The notes under the pieces: generated by a model | What the model saw: the letters and a program-made list of their open reading frames with translations, nothing else | The model's database searches: none | Told to the model about the DNA's origin: nothing | Shown: positions 45,227 to 53,578 of the stretch, piece by piece | Layout: the number at the start of each line of letters is the position of its first letter | Numbering within the stretch: position 1 is the stretch's first letter | Position numbers and translations under genes: made by a program | Assembly (NCBI RefSeq): GCF_000211815.1 | Contig: NZ_GL890841.1 | Span: forward strand, 21,499 to 85,498 | Length of the DNA: 64,000 nucleotides | Source of the DNA: Moorena producens 3L | GTDB taxonomy: Bacteria; Cyanobacteriota; Cyanobacteriia; Cyanobacteriales; Coleofasciculaceae | Reading direction: 5' to 3'

Positions 45227-45373
45227 AAGCATTCAGCTATCAGCTATCAGCGTATCGCGTATCAGCTAATAGACTACCTGAGGTGCTATCAGCCATTCGC
45301 GTAGCGTGGCCTTTGGCCAAGGCTTGTGACCAGGCTACGCGAATGGCTGACGGCTGAGGGCTGAATGCTTACG
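45227..45373. repeat. Palindromic AAGCATTCAGC-type dispersed repeat
   Basis: Ends AGTAAGCATTCAGC and GCTGAATGCTTACG enclose AGCTATCAGC words and TTCGCGTAGCGTGGCCTTTG. Same family as 43687-43787 and the repeat invaded by the IS at 60718. Confidence 0.7.
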
Positions 45374-45397
45374 CAGTTTAGACTAAATCGTGACCTC

Positions 45398-45435
45398 AAA
45401 AAGCGATCGCTACCTCAACAAGCGATCGCTTTTTG
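45398..45435. terminator. HIP1-based hairpin, bidirectional terminator-like
   Basis: AAAAAGCGATCGCT and AGCGATCGCTTTTT are complementary 14-bp arms around TACCTCAACA. A run of A on one side and T on the other suits termination on both strands. Two GCGATCGC octamers form the stem. Confidence 0.65.
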
Positions 45436-45588
45436 TTTACATATACCAGTTCTCAATGGGGTGGCGACAAAATTATCCCATCATTAAGCAACGCCATCTC
45501 TGGAGTCAATCGGATATTTTTATTGAGACTTATCCGGATAACTCAACTCGGCTGAGAAATAGAAAAATAGTAGATGCACCTTGATAGC

Positions 45589-45620
45589 CATCCCCCTGCA
45601 ATCAAAGCGGGGGGTTTTCT
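45589..45620 (+). promoter_or_regulatory. Hairpin with T run in the leader of the porin-like gene
   Basis: CCCCCTGC and GCGGGGGG with an AATCAAA loop are followed by TTTTCT, ending 10 bases before the ATG at 45631. It has the form of an intrinsic terminator inside a 5' leader, so attenuation or an IS end fragment are both possible. Confidence 0.45.
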
Positions 45621-45630
45621 AATTATAACC

Positions 45631-46191
45631 ATGAAACCGATGAAACCCATACTCAAATCTGCCGCAACTTCCCTAATCTTAATGATTGCTATGGTTCTAT
45701 GTGCTAGCCCTGCCTCTGCTCAACCTGAAGGATTAAAGGGTAGCTACGTCGGAATTAGTAACGATGGCAGCACAATAAGTAATGATATCCTCAATCCCTT
45801 TGAGAATTTGCTGGGAATTGGCTCAAACTCAAGCGATGAAAGGATTGGTAGCATGTATCAAGGTCGTATTGATGTGCCCAATTTACCAATTTCAGTGCGT
45901 GGTGCAGCATTTCTCTCTGGCAAAGGTCGTGCTGTCGAGCCAACAATTACCTACGATCTACCGGTTGCCAGCAATACTAACATTTACGTTGGTGGAGGCT
46001 ATACCTTTGTGAACAACGAGGAGATCACCACTCCTTTAGGTAATCAAAATTCAGCCGTATTGACTGCTGGTGTAGAAGCAGCAGTCAATGACTACACCAT
46101 AATCTACGGCAGTGGCAGATTAAGCCTTAGTGATGAAAACAACGATACTTCTCCGGTTAAATTCCAATTTGGTGCAGGCTATCGTTTCTGA
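45631..46191 (+). CDS. Porin-like outer-membrane beta-barrel protein
   Basis: 186 residues from ATG 45631. Signal peptide: SAATSLILMIAMVLCASPAS followed by AQ at about 30. The mature part consists of short amphipathic strands (GSYVGISND, TNIYVGGGYTFVN, SAVLTAGVEAAVN) and ends VKFQFGAGYRF, with a terminal aromatic Phe as in outer-membrane barrels. Likely a small eight-stranded barrel in the outer membrane, of unknown ligand. A terminator-like hairpin lies in its leader. The start could not be earlier because the upstream frame crosses that hairpin. Confidence 0.75.
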   Translation: MKPMKPILKSAATSLILMIAMVLCASPASAQPEGLKGSYVGISNDGSTISNDILNPFENLLGIGSNSSDERIGSMYQGRIDVPNLPISVRGAAFLSGKGRAVEPTITYDLPVASNTNIYVGGGYTFVNNEEITTPLGNQNSAVLTAGVEAAVNDYTIIYGSGRLSLSDENNDTSPVKFQFGAGYRF

Positions 46192-46262
46192 AATCAATAG
46201 CGCTGTTGCCTGTTCCGGACAACTGCGGCGAAGTCTATTGTAGGGGCGCTTTCCTTGAGCTT

Positions 46263-47213
46263 TCATTTTAACCAAGGGCGAGTCACTTGTTCCAACTGAC
46301 TAACATCCTCCTGACTCAAAGCCCAACCCAAAGCCCCTGCATTGTCTTGCACCTGCTGTGCGGTCTTAGCACCGGGAATCGGGATTACTCCATCTTGAGC
46401 AATCAGCCAGTTAAGGGCAACTTGAGCTGGTTTTCGCTCATACTTTTCCCCTAACTGACTCAGTAGCTTTAGCACAGGGGCAATTTTTTCTAAACCACTT
46501 TTGCTAAAGCGGGGGTCAATAGCCCTAGCTCCAGTGGGTTTGATATATTTCTCTACCGTATACTTGCCAGTGAGTAACCCTTGAGCTAAGGGACTGTAAG
46601 CGAGAATAGTCACACCTAACTGACGCGCTTTATCAAGAATACCGTTGCTCTCAATTTTCCGATGCAACAGAGAATATTGCACCTGATTCACCGCTAGGGG
46701 TATGCCACGGGCTGCTAAGTAACTGTGAGCTTCTGCCATTTGCTTAGCGGAATAGTTACTGACACCAACTGCTCCAATCCGACCACGCTTCACTTCATCA
46801 GCTAGAGCATTCATCAAGGTCTGTTGGCTGATCAAGAAACTAAAAGGCATATGTACTTGGTACAGTTCCACTTGCTCGACTTGCAAACGTTTCAAACTGT
46901 CACTCAAGGCATCAGAAACTGACTGAGCGGTAAATCGCCAGGGTAAGGGAAAATACTTAGTGGCAATCTGGGCTTTCCGTCCCAGCTGCTTCATAAACCG
47001 TCCGATCAGGGATTCGGATTCTCCTAGTCCATATACCTCAGCGGTGTCAAAAAAGGTAATTCCAGCATCCAAGGTTGCCTCGAAGGCTTCTTTTACCTGA
47101 GTAGTGCCGTAGTCACTGCCATAGTTCCAAAACAGCTTGTCTCCCCATGACCACGTCCCAATTCCCAAGGCTGTAACCATCGGACCATCCTGACCTAACT
47201 TGATCGTCTGCAT
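46263..47213 (-). CDS. Aldo/keto reductase
   Basis: 316 residues, a TIM-barrel NAD(P)H-dependent reductase. The catalytic tetrad is visible: Asp and Tyr in FFDTAEVYGLGESE, Lys in IATKYFP, and His in YQVHMP. Cofactor-binding motifs follow in the C-terminal part (IPIPGAKTAQQVQDNAGALG). It belongs to the group close to plant/cyanobacterial AKRs (pyridoxal reductase-like), but the substrate cannot be read from sequence. Single gene. Confidence 0.92.
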   Translation of the reverse strand: MQTIKLGQDGPMVTALGIGTWSWGDKLFWNYGSDYGTTQVKEAFEATLDAGITFFDTAEVYGLGESESLIGRFMKQLGRKAQIATKYFPLPWRFTAQSVSDALSDSLKRLQVEQVELYQVHMPFSFLISQQTLMNALADEVKRGRIGAVGVSNYSAKQMAEAHSYLAARGIPLAVNQVQYSLLHRKIESNGILDKARQLGVTILAYSPLAQGLLTGKYTVEKYIKPTGARAIDPRFSKSGLEKIAPVLKLLSQLGEKYERKPAQVALNWLIAQDGVIPIPGAKTAQQVQDNAGALGWALSQEDVSQLEQVTRPWLK

Positions 47214-47568
47214 GATAAAAACTCCTTATATTAACATTTCTTAATATTATTTCAGTTTATCGTGGCTTAGTCAGCTATCAGCTTGGTTGAAAGTTGAAAG
47301 TTAAAAGTTGAAAGTTGAAAGTTGAAAGTTAAAAGTTAAAAGTTGACGGTTTATAACTTAAGTTTAAACATTAACGATAAACTAGACTGAGCACTGACTC
47401 CCTGACGCATTCAGCTATTAAGAAAACTAAGCTAGGAAGAAATTGCGGCTGTTGAAGGCTTGATTTGGGAGCCTGAAAACCTTTATTGTGCTGTGGTGGT
47501 GTAATCTGGTTAGTCCTGTGTGGCGTCATTCCCAACAGCACTCTCAAACCCTTGACCAGGGGAAAGGT

Positions 47569-48276
47569 ATGAATATAGACTCATACATCAACATTGAGCA
47601 AGAACAAATTACACGCTCCCGCGTGCTGTTTCATAGCATTCGCTTTGATTTAAATCAAGACATTCTTACAAAAATTAAACAAGCACAAGAGACTGGTCAC
47701 GGCCTTGATATTTCCGGAGAGTTGCTTAGTGATTTACGCCATTTAGCTCTGCTGGATTGGGAAAACCGCCTCCAGTCTGGATTGACCTTTTCTACCTACT
47801 ATCTACCAGTTGATCGAGCACAGGCACTGATGCGGAGTGTGATTGCCCTTGATGGAGAAATCCTTCACCAGATCAAGAGAGACTGTCTGGAGAATCCCGA
47901 CTTTTGTTGTCAAATTGCTGACGCTCATTACTGGCTGATCACTCAAATCTTGGCTCAGCTACGCCTGAAACCATCACCAAACTTGCCTAAGCTGGCTTGG
48001 GGACTATCAGCGCTGATGATAATCCTGGTGATTGTGGCAGTGCTGGTAATTCCTGGTGTATTACAGCTAATACTTGCTCAACCCTGGAGATGGTTGATTA
48101 TTATAGTGGGCATAGTCACCTGTGGTCTACTTCTAGTAATACTACAATCGCTGCTACGTTCATGTTTAATCAGGATTGCGCCTTGGATGTTGCGTCAGCT
48201 ATTGTCCGGTTTGCTCTCGGCCAAGCCTGGTCCTAAGAAAATTGCTAAACGTATTCTGGCATGGCTATTGCCATGA
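47569..48276 (+). CDS. Membrane protein of unknown function
   Basis: 235 residues from the ATG at 47569, which follows a good Shine-Dalgarno (GGGGAAAGG); the frame is open 81 bp further upstream. The first 140 residues are soluble and helical. Two membrane helices lie at about 145-170 (ALMIILVIVAVLVIPGVLQL) and 175-200 (WLIIIVGIVTCGLLLVILQS), followed by a basic tail. I do not recognise a family. No operon partner. Confidence 0.6.
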   Translation: MNIDSYINIEQEQITRSRVLFHSIRFDLNQDILTKIKQAQETGHGLDISGELLSDLRHLALLDWENRLQSGLTFSTYYLPVDRAQALMRSVIALDGEILHQIKRDCLENPDFCCQIADAHYWLITQILAQLRLKPSPNLPKLAWGLSALMIILVIVAVLVIPGVLQLILAQPWRWLIIIVGIVTCGLLLVILQSLLRSCLIRIAPWMLRQLLSGLLSAKPGPKKIAKRILAWLLP

Positions 48277-48294
48277 TTAATGATTAGTGACGTA

Positions 48295-48370
48295 GGGTGC
48301 GTTAAGGGCGGGCTCATCCTCATTTTCCGCTATAGCGCCAGGGTTGGCACAGCCCGCCCTGTAACGCACC
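48295..48370. repeat. Palindromic GGGTGCGTTA-type repeat
   Basis: GGTGCGTTAAGGGCGGGCT and AGCCCGCCCTGTAACGCACC form the arms. This is the widespread cyanobacterial GTAGGGTGCGTTA repeat, located between two genes. Confidence 0.7.
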
Positions 48371-48456
48371 ACCGGGTCAAACATCTGCCTTTTGCCTTTT
48401 GGCTGGGATTATTCGCTAAGGGCAGAATTTAACCGATAATATAAAGGTGAAGTCAG

Positions 48457-48852
48457 ATGGAAACTATGTCAACAGAAGCGATCGCATCAGTCATCAATGT
48501 CTATTTTGCTAACATGGCAGCCATGAATCCAGGTGGCTGGGTAGAGATTTTTGCTGAAGATGCAGTGATTTATGACCCAGTGGGAAAGCCACCAATCAAC
48601 GTCTCTGAGGACTCGGAGAAGTTCTTTGCACTACTGTCTAGCTTCTTTAACAGCTTTGACATCTCACAAGAGCAAATTTTTATTGCTGGCAATGGAGCAG
48701 CGGTAAAGTGGAGGATGCAGGTGTCTGCTAAGAATGGTCGTGAGGCTACTGCTGAAGGCATCAGTGTTTTTGAAATTAATGATGACGGTAAGATTCAAAA
48801 GGTTTTGTCCTACTGGAATGAAGCAGAAATGATGGGTAAACTTAAGGGTTAA
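48457..48852 (+). CDS. SnoaL-like / NTF2-fold protein
   Basis: 131 residues. It has the cone-shaped NTF2/SnoaL pattern: YFANMAAMNPGGWVEIFAED, then AVIYDPVGKPP, FFNSFDISQEQIFIAGNGAA and a final KVLSYWNEAEMMGKL. Members include ketosteroid isomerase-like enzymes and small-molecule binding proteins; the catalytic Asp/His set cannot be confirmed. It overlaps the end of the GMC oxidoreductase pseudogene by 4 bp tail to tail. Confidence 0.75.
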   Translation: METMSTEAIASVINVYFANMAAMNPGGWVEIFAEDAVIYDPVGKPPINVSEDSEKFFALLSSFFNSFDISQEQIFIAGNGAAVKWRMQVSAKNGREATAEGISVFEINDDGKIQKVLSYWNEAEMMGKLKG

Positions 48853-50183
48853 TTCCTAAATGGTGTTGGCTCTTCCTCCATCAGCAAATCAGCTACTTTT
48901 TCGGCAATCATTATGGTTGGGGCATTCGTGTTACCACCAACGATAGTGGGCATGATTGAGGCATCTACAACTCGTAACCCCTCTATACTATGTACCTGCA
49001 GGCGGGAGTTAACCACTGCCATTGGGTCATTCCCCATCTTGCAAGTTCCAACTGGGTGATACAATGTGCCAGCGGTATCGCGGATGTAGGCAGCAATTTC
49101 ATCGAGTTGCTCGACTTGAGTTCCAGGGAAAAGTTCCTCCCCCCGAAAGGTCTCAAATGCTGACGCCTGAAGTATTTGACGACACAGCTTGATGCCAGTA
49201 AGCAAAACCTGTAAATCTGTTTGATCAGTTAGATAATTGGGCGGCAGGGTTTTAAGTAAGCAGCAGCGGTACTATGACGTTTACCGTTTTTCTGAGTTAC
49301 CTGATAAAATCCTACTCCTTCTGGTTCCCGACAGTTGAAGTCCTTGGTGTTTTCCAAGCCTATTTCTGTAGCTGCTTCGACAAACACCTGAGATAGGGGG
49401 TTGGTGTAGCGCAAATTGGCGACATTGAGCGGACAATCAGTGCCATGGTATTCAGACGCTCCCCTTTCCTGGTTTTCGGCTTTCTTAAAATAGGGCAGCA
49501 CCTCAGAAAAACTCCACCCCTTATTCCCTAATTCGTGCCAGTGGTCATAGTTCCAGCGGTGACCTCGAATATATATCATGGCGTTGATAGAGCTACAGCC
49601 ACCTAGAACCTTGCCACGGGGCCAGAACAATTTGCGGTTGTTCAGATTGCTTTGGGGTTGTGTATAGTAACTCCAATCGTATTCAGTTCTGAATAGGGCG
49701 CGAAAGGCGATGGGGATGTGAATTGACCGCTCGCGGTCTGGCTTGCCAGCTTCCAGTAGCAATACTCTAGTGTTGGGGTTTTCCGTGAGGCGGTTAGCTT
49801 CATGCGCGCTTATGCCCCACGTCCGCACCGAACGCGCCCCGCGTCGGCTTTGCCGAAAGGTCGGCGTGGGATGAATGGCGGACAGGAACTTTGATATTTT
49901 ATTTTTCGTCTATACTAAAAAACAGTAGGGTTTATCAAATTAAGAGCTAACCGCCACCTACTAACTAAAAATAGAACTTTTTTGTATTGTTCCGGCGCGG
50001 AGGGTCATCCCGTGTCGTTAATAAAGCTTGCCGAGTATCCTAACCGTTGGGTGGAGTTGGCAAGAAGCCCACACGCTCACTCGTTCGCGGAGCGGCTCTG
50101 TAAGAGCAGAGTCAGTGTGGGAGTATGTCACCAAGGACACAACCTGCTGAACCAGCACCGACAATTATATAGTTATAGAGCAT
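48849..50183 (-). pseudogene. GMC oxidoreductase (choline dehydrogenase-like), broken in two ways
   Basis: Read on the minus strand, the FAD-binding start MLYNYIIVGAGSAGCVL lies at 50133-50183. A 334-bp insert (49799-50132) follows, then ANRLTENPNTRVLLLEAGKP and the body to STAAAYLKP (about 49250). The frame then jumps to NYLTDQTDLQVLLTGIKLCR and on to the C-terminus with YHPVGTCKMG (active-site His) and the usual ending. Relative to a complete protein of about 510 residues, roughly 180-200 residues are deleted in the middle, with a frameshift. The gene is dead. The family oxidises alcohols such as choline with FAD. Confidence 0.85.
49799..50132 (+). mobile_element. 334-bp non-autonomous IS200/IS605-type element (copy 2)
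   Basis: The ends are fixed by the interrupted GMC gene. The left end carries an imperfect CCCCACG/CGTGGG hairpin. The body is shared with 8640-8880 (AAATTAAGAGCTAACCGCCA, TTGTATTGTTCCGG, TCCCGTGTCGTTAATAAAG, GAAGCCCACAC). The right end is a CCCACAC/GTGTGGG hairpin followed by AGTATGTCAC. In this copy the loop of the right hairpin has received TCGCGGAGCGGCTCTGTAAG. No transposase, so it would be moved in trans; the body may encode an omega-RNA-like transcript. Confidence 0.7.
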
Positions 50184-50310
50184 CTTAGATTTAGGCTCAA
50201 ATGGAACTATTGGCTGATGTGAGTAGTTAAAATTAACATTGAGTCTGTGGCAAAAGTCAATTTATGCTTTTTGCTATGTAGCTATAGTACCTATTACTGT
50301 GAGCTGTTCC

Positions 50311-50443
50311 CAAAAAAATAACCCCTGAGTCTGTTGCTGTTAGATCACAGCTCGACCAACTAAGGGGTATCGATGGCTGAATTGCGTAAGCTATTTACTA
50401 CTATCCACAGCCGCTGTATGCGATCGCGTTTTCGGAAAGTTAA
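50311..50443 (-). ncRNA. Candidate small RNA, family A copy 1
   Basis: On the minus strand a -10-like TTATACC (50449-50455) precedes a block shared by all copies (start near GGTTAACTTT, then ACAGCGGCTGT-type hairpin, AGTAGTAAATAGCTTACGCA, ATTCAGCCATCGAT). The unit ends in ACCCCT...AGGGGT arms (50321-50368) followed by TATTTTTTT. Promoter box, conserved body and terminator all point to minus-strand transcription. Confidence 0.6.
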
Positions 50444-50528
50444 CCTTAGGTATAAGTTGATAGTAAGAGGAGTTGCTCAGACGTCAGGCAACTAGTATGT
50501 AGCTGGAAAACCCTTTGGAGCTGTTACA

Positions 50529-50669
50529 CAAAAAAAATACCCCTGTCTTGCTCTTAGATCACAGACAGAGGAATTAAGGGGTATCGATGACTGAATTGCG
50601 TAAGCTATTTACTACTATCCACAGTGGCTGTATGCGTACGGGTTTTCCCAACGTTAACCAAAGAGTTAA
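50529..50669 (-). ncRNA. Candidate small RNA, family A copy 2
   Basis: Same layout as copy 1. TTATACC at 50675-50681, body with ATAGCTTACGCAATTCAGTC, terminator arms ACCCCTTA...AGGGGT and a T run at 50530-50537. The loop of the terminator differs from copy 1 (CTCTGTCTGTGATCTAAGAG), whereas the outer arms are kept. A short GTTAACC duplication lies near the start. Confidence 0.6.
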
Positions 50670-50748
50670 CCAATGGTATAACTTCAGCGTAAGGTTGCTC
50701 AGACATCAGACAACTAGTATTTAGCTGGGACAAGCCTTTGAGCTGTTC

Positions 50749-50884
50749 CAAAAAAAATACCCTCTGAGTGTCTTGCTGTTAGATCACAGCTCGACCAACT
50801 AAGGGGTATCGATGGCTGAATTGCGTAAGCTATTTACTACTATCCACAGCGGCTGTATGGGTAAGGGTTTTCGAAAAATTCACC
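50749..50884 (-). ncRNA. Candidate small RNA, family A copy 3
   Basis: Layout as in copies 1 and 2. The -10-like box is TAATAC (50893-50898) and the T run is at 50750-50757. The terminator stem is slightly weaker (ACCCCTTAG with CAGAGGGT). Immediately upstream (50930 and beyond) the array is interrupted by 2.2 kb of other DNA. Confidence 0.55.
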
Positions 50885-50924
50885 AAAATAATGTATTACT
50901 TCAGGGTAAGGCGAGCTGGTAAAG

Positions 50925-51015
50925 TGTTTTTGAAATTTAGAAAACACTAAATCTATGTGACTCAGAAAATTAGATCAGGATTTATGAAAAATATCACAGG
51001 ACTTGCTAACAATGA
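50925..51015. other. Left junction of the 2.2-kb block splitting array A
   Basis: After GGGTAAGGCGAGCTGGTAA the sequence leaves the array. AGTGTTTTTGAAATTTAGAA and AACACTA at about 50922-50949 form a palindromic word, a relative of which (AGTGTTTTTTTAATTTATAA) occurs at 53103-53122 near the right junction. Confidence 0.4.
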
Positions 51016-51402
51016 TTAAACAAATTTGTTGGCATCAGCATACTCATCAATGTTGGTGTAGAATAATGTAACTTCTTGACTTTTATTAATATTTTTATCT
51101 GCGATCAAATGTGACCATAAACCAATTTTATCTTCGATCCAGTCCACACGAGCATTCGGGTTTTCTGCGTGATTACAAAGAGAAGCTAAACCAAAAACAA
51201 GATATCCAGTCACATTTTTACTTTTGCCATACTCTAACGGCTTTACGAAGTAATACTTGAATATTTCCGTTTCATTTATGTTTGGTATTTTGTTTATAGA
51301 AAAAATACCAACAGGAGCAACTTCAATTAATGTTCCTTGGGGAATATCCTGTGTCGCAATAATGCCCCTTCCTTTATTAGGAATTTTGTTGACTTCAATC
51401 AT
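51016..51402 (-). CDS. SET-domain protein (possible protein lysine methyltransferase)
   Basis: 128 residues making a minimal SET domain: KGRGIIATQDIPQGTLIEVA at the start, SLCNHAENPNARV (the NHxxxPN AdoMet-site motif) at about 75-90, and SQEVTLFYTNIDEY (equivalent of the GEEL.FDY segment) at about 105-118. Such short SET proteins transfer methyl groups from AdoMet to lysines; the bacterial substrates are mostly unknown. AT-rich compared with neighbours and placed inside the interruption of sRNA array A, so probably acquired. Confidence 0.8.
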   Translation of the reverse strand: MIEVNKIPNKGRGIIATQDIPQGTLIEVAPVGIFSINKIPNINETEIFKYYFVKPLEYGKSKNVTGYLVFGLASLCNHAENPNARVDWIEDKIGLWSHLIADKNINKSQEVTLFYTNIDEYADANKFV

Positions 51403-52251
51403 TGATTATTTCCAATTTATAATTTTAAACCATCAATTTATGATAGTTTATTTTACCATATTATTACATCCCAATCTAGCGAAATTAGCAACATCACCGT
51501 CCAAATCAACGAGTTAGACCTGACAGGGACAATTGTTACTATTTAACCGTTCACTCTCCCTGCAAAAAAGCGATCGCTAAAACTACCTACTCAAGATGAT
51601 GAAGTAGTTTAGGTTCATCTGTGCGGTTGTCATCTTTTATGAATCGAGCCATGATTGATTATATCTCAAGTCCTGACTTTTAGGATACAACAATCTGGCC
51701 TCTGAGAAGGACTTTTCCTCCCTCTACAGTTTGAATGTATGAGTGAACATGAACCTGGTACACTTCAGAATTGGAGATAGTGGCCGTTACTTTTCATATA
51801 GGCGGTTCATCAACAGATTTAGTTGTTCGTGTTGCTTGTGGATGGTTTTGTTACCCTCCTGACCCTCCCAACACTTGCACGCTATGAATCTTTTTGCTCC
51901 TTATGTGATTACTCCGGCTCTGATATTTGAATCCTTGTCATAATTTTATTACCATAAAAATTTTTTTTTTACAAGCCGTAAGTAATATATTGATGGGAAC
52001 ATCCCAATTTGGTAAATCTATCCCTAAAACTAACGATAATACTAGGGTTTGGAACAGGGTAAGCGCAAGAAAAATTGAGCCAAAATGTGATATAGAGCAA
52101 GGCTTATTGATTCTTGCGTTTACTCTGGGGTTTAAAACCCTAATTAAAAGTGTTATGTACAAAAATGGTATGCTTCTTAATTATTGATGATTAACGCTTG
52201 ATAATCGCTAAATTTTATCATTGCTTGATTCGAGGAAAGGAGATTGATTTA
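51403..52251. other. Intergenic, no supported gene
   Basis: 850 bp between the SET gene and the sulfotransferase gene. The frames across it have poor composition and no motif. A GCGATCGC site is at 51570. A plus-strand frame at 51927-52187 has no recognisable content. Confidence 0.5.
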
Positions 52252-52989
52252 GTGGCAAATCAACTGAAACGCATCGCCATGTGGGCTAGTCCACGATGTC
52301 TTTCGACAGTTCTACTACGTTCTTGGGGAAATCGCCCGGATACCTTTGTACAAGACGAGCCGTTTTATCCACATTATCTTTCAGTCACTGGTCGGAAAGA
52401 CCCGGGAATGGACGAAGTGCTCAACCGTTATGAAACAGACTGGGTCAAGATTGTAGAGCAAGTGACGACCGGGTCAATACCAAACGACAAATCTATCTAT
52501 TACCAAAAGTTTATGATATATCGACTCCTACCCCATATCGACATTAGTTGGGTTCCCCAATTGACCAACTGCTTTCTGATTCGTGAACCTCAGGAGATGC
52601 TCCTATCTTATCTTCGGCTATGGCCTAATCCGACATTGGACACCATAGGGATGCCACGACTTAAGCAATTGTTTGAAATAGTCCGTGACTATTCAGGTCT
52701 CATTCCGCCGGTAATCGATGCCCGTGACCTACAGGAAAACCCACGCCATACTTTGTCCTTGCTCTGCGAAGCGGTAGAGGTTGAATTTACAGATGCGATG
52801 TTAAATTGGTCTAAAGGCAACCCAACCGATGATATTTGGTCTAAATATCAGTGGTATGACACGGTGAGAAACTCAACCGGGTTTCACCCCTACAAACCCA
52901 AAAACGATGCCATCCCGGAGCGCTTTGATGACCTTCTTTCCCAGTGCAATGAAATCTACAGGGAATTATACAAATATCGCCTTGTGTGA
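52252..52989 (+). CDS. Sulfotransferase-family protein
   Basis: 245 residues from the GTG at 52252, chosen because AAAGGAG lies 9 bases upstream; the frame is open a further 54 bp to a TTG. The fold signature is KRIAMWASPRCLSTVLLRSW (phosphate loop-like first strand) with GNRPDTFVQDEPFYPHYL following. NCFLIREPQEMLLSY is the 3'-phosphate segment and PPVIDARDLQENP the later strand. It resembles a bacterial group of sulfotransferase-like proteins that ends with STGFHPYKPKN and LYKYRL. Substrate unknown. It lies in the block interrupting array A. Confidence 0.75.
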   Translation: MANQLKRIAMWASPRCLSTVLLRSWGNRPDTFVQDEPFYPHYLSVTGRKDPGMDEVLNRYETDWVKIVEQVTTGSIPNDKSIYYQKFMIYRLLPHIDISWVPQLTNCFLIREPQEMLLSYLRLWPNPTLDTIGMPRLKQLFEIVRDYSGLIPPVIDARDLQENPRHTLSLLCEAVEVEFTDAMLNWSKGNPTDDIWSKYQWYDTVRNSTGFHPYKPKNDAIPERFDDLLSQCNEIYRELYKYRLV

Positions 52990-53159
52990 CAACGAAAGGG
53001 TGACAAACAAGCTCAGGGCAAACGCATCTTGTTGGGTAACCGGGGATAGTTATCAATAAATCCTGGCTTATGGTGCTTGTTGAGAAGATACTTTCCAAAT
53101 ATAGTGTTTTTTTAATTTATAAAATACTATAATACAGGACTAAAAAAATTATTAGATGC

Positions 53160-53222
53160 GTTTGCCCTGCGGCTGTATGCGTACCGGTTTTCGCAAAGTT
53201 AACCAAAATGTATAACTTCAGG
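53160..53222 (-). ncRNA. Family A fragment: promoter and 5' part only
   Basis: TTATACATTTTGGTTAACTT and the CATACAGCCGCA segment match the 5' half of the family A units, but the body and terminator are missing. It lies at the right border of the 2.2-kb interruption and may be the residue of a unit split by the insertion. Confidence 0.5.
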
Positions 53223-53288
53223 GTAAGGCGAGCTGGTAACAGGTGATGCAACTAGTATGTAGCTGGGAAACGCTTTTGAGCTGTTACA

Positions 53289-53436
53289 CAAAAAAAATAA
53301 CCCCTGAGTCTGTTGCTGTTAGATCACAGCTCGACCAACTAAGGGGTATCGATGGCTGAATTGCGTAAGCTATTTACTACTATCCACAGCAGCTGTATGC
53401 GATCGCGTTTTCCCAACGTTAATATTATAGTTAACC
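53289..53436 (-). ncRNA. Candidate small RNA, family A copy 4
   Basis: TTATAA box at 53441-53446, conserved body, terminator arms ACCCCT...AGGGGT and TTATTTTTTTT (53290-53299). Nearly identical to copy 1 across the terminator and body. It precedes proA on the opposite strand. Confidence 0.6.
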
Positions 53437-53578
53437 TTATTTATAAGTGATGCTTTAGTCGATGATGGGGATTTGGGGCAAGTAAGAATACTCAAGAAGG
53501 CCAGTGCCTGCACCGTGTGGGAGCATCAATTTGCTACACTGCTGATCACGTATTGGTATTGCCTCCAAAATCAAAACC

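Noticed and set aside
50372..50900. Plus-strand peptides starting MAELRKLFTTIHS in each family A unit, as possible peptide precursors
   Set aside because: The peptides diverge and end at different lengths after the shared block, the DNA is identical in the block so no coding signal is visible, and the terminator and -10 boxes point to the minus strand.
51927..52187. 86-residue frame upstream of the sulfotransferase gene
   Set aside because: Composition and motifs are unconvincing, and the overlapping minus-strand frame is equally long.
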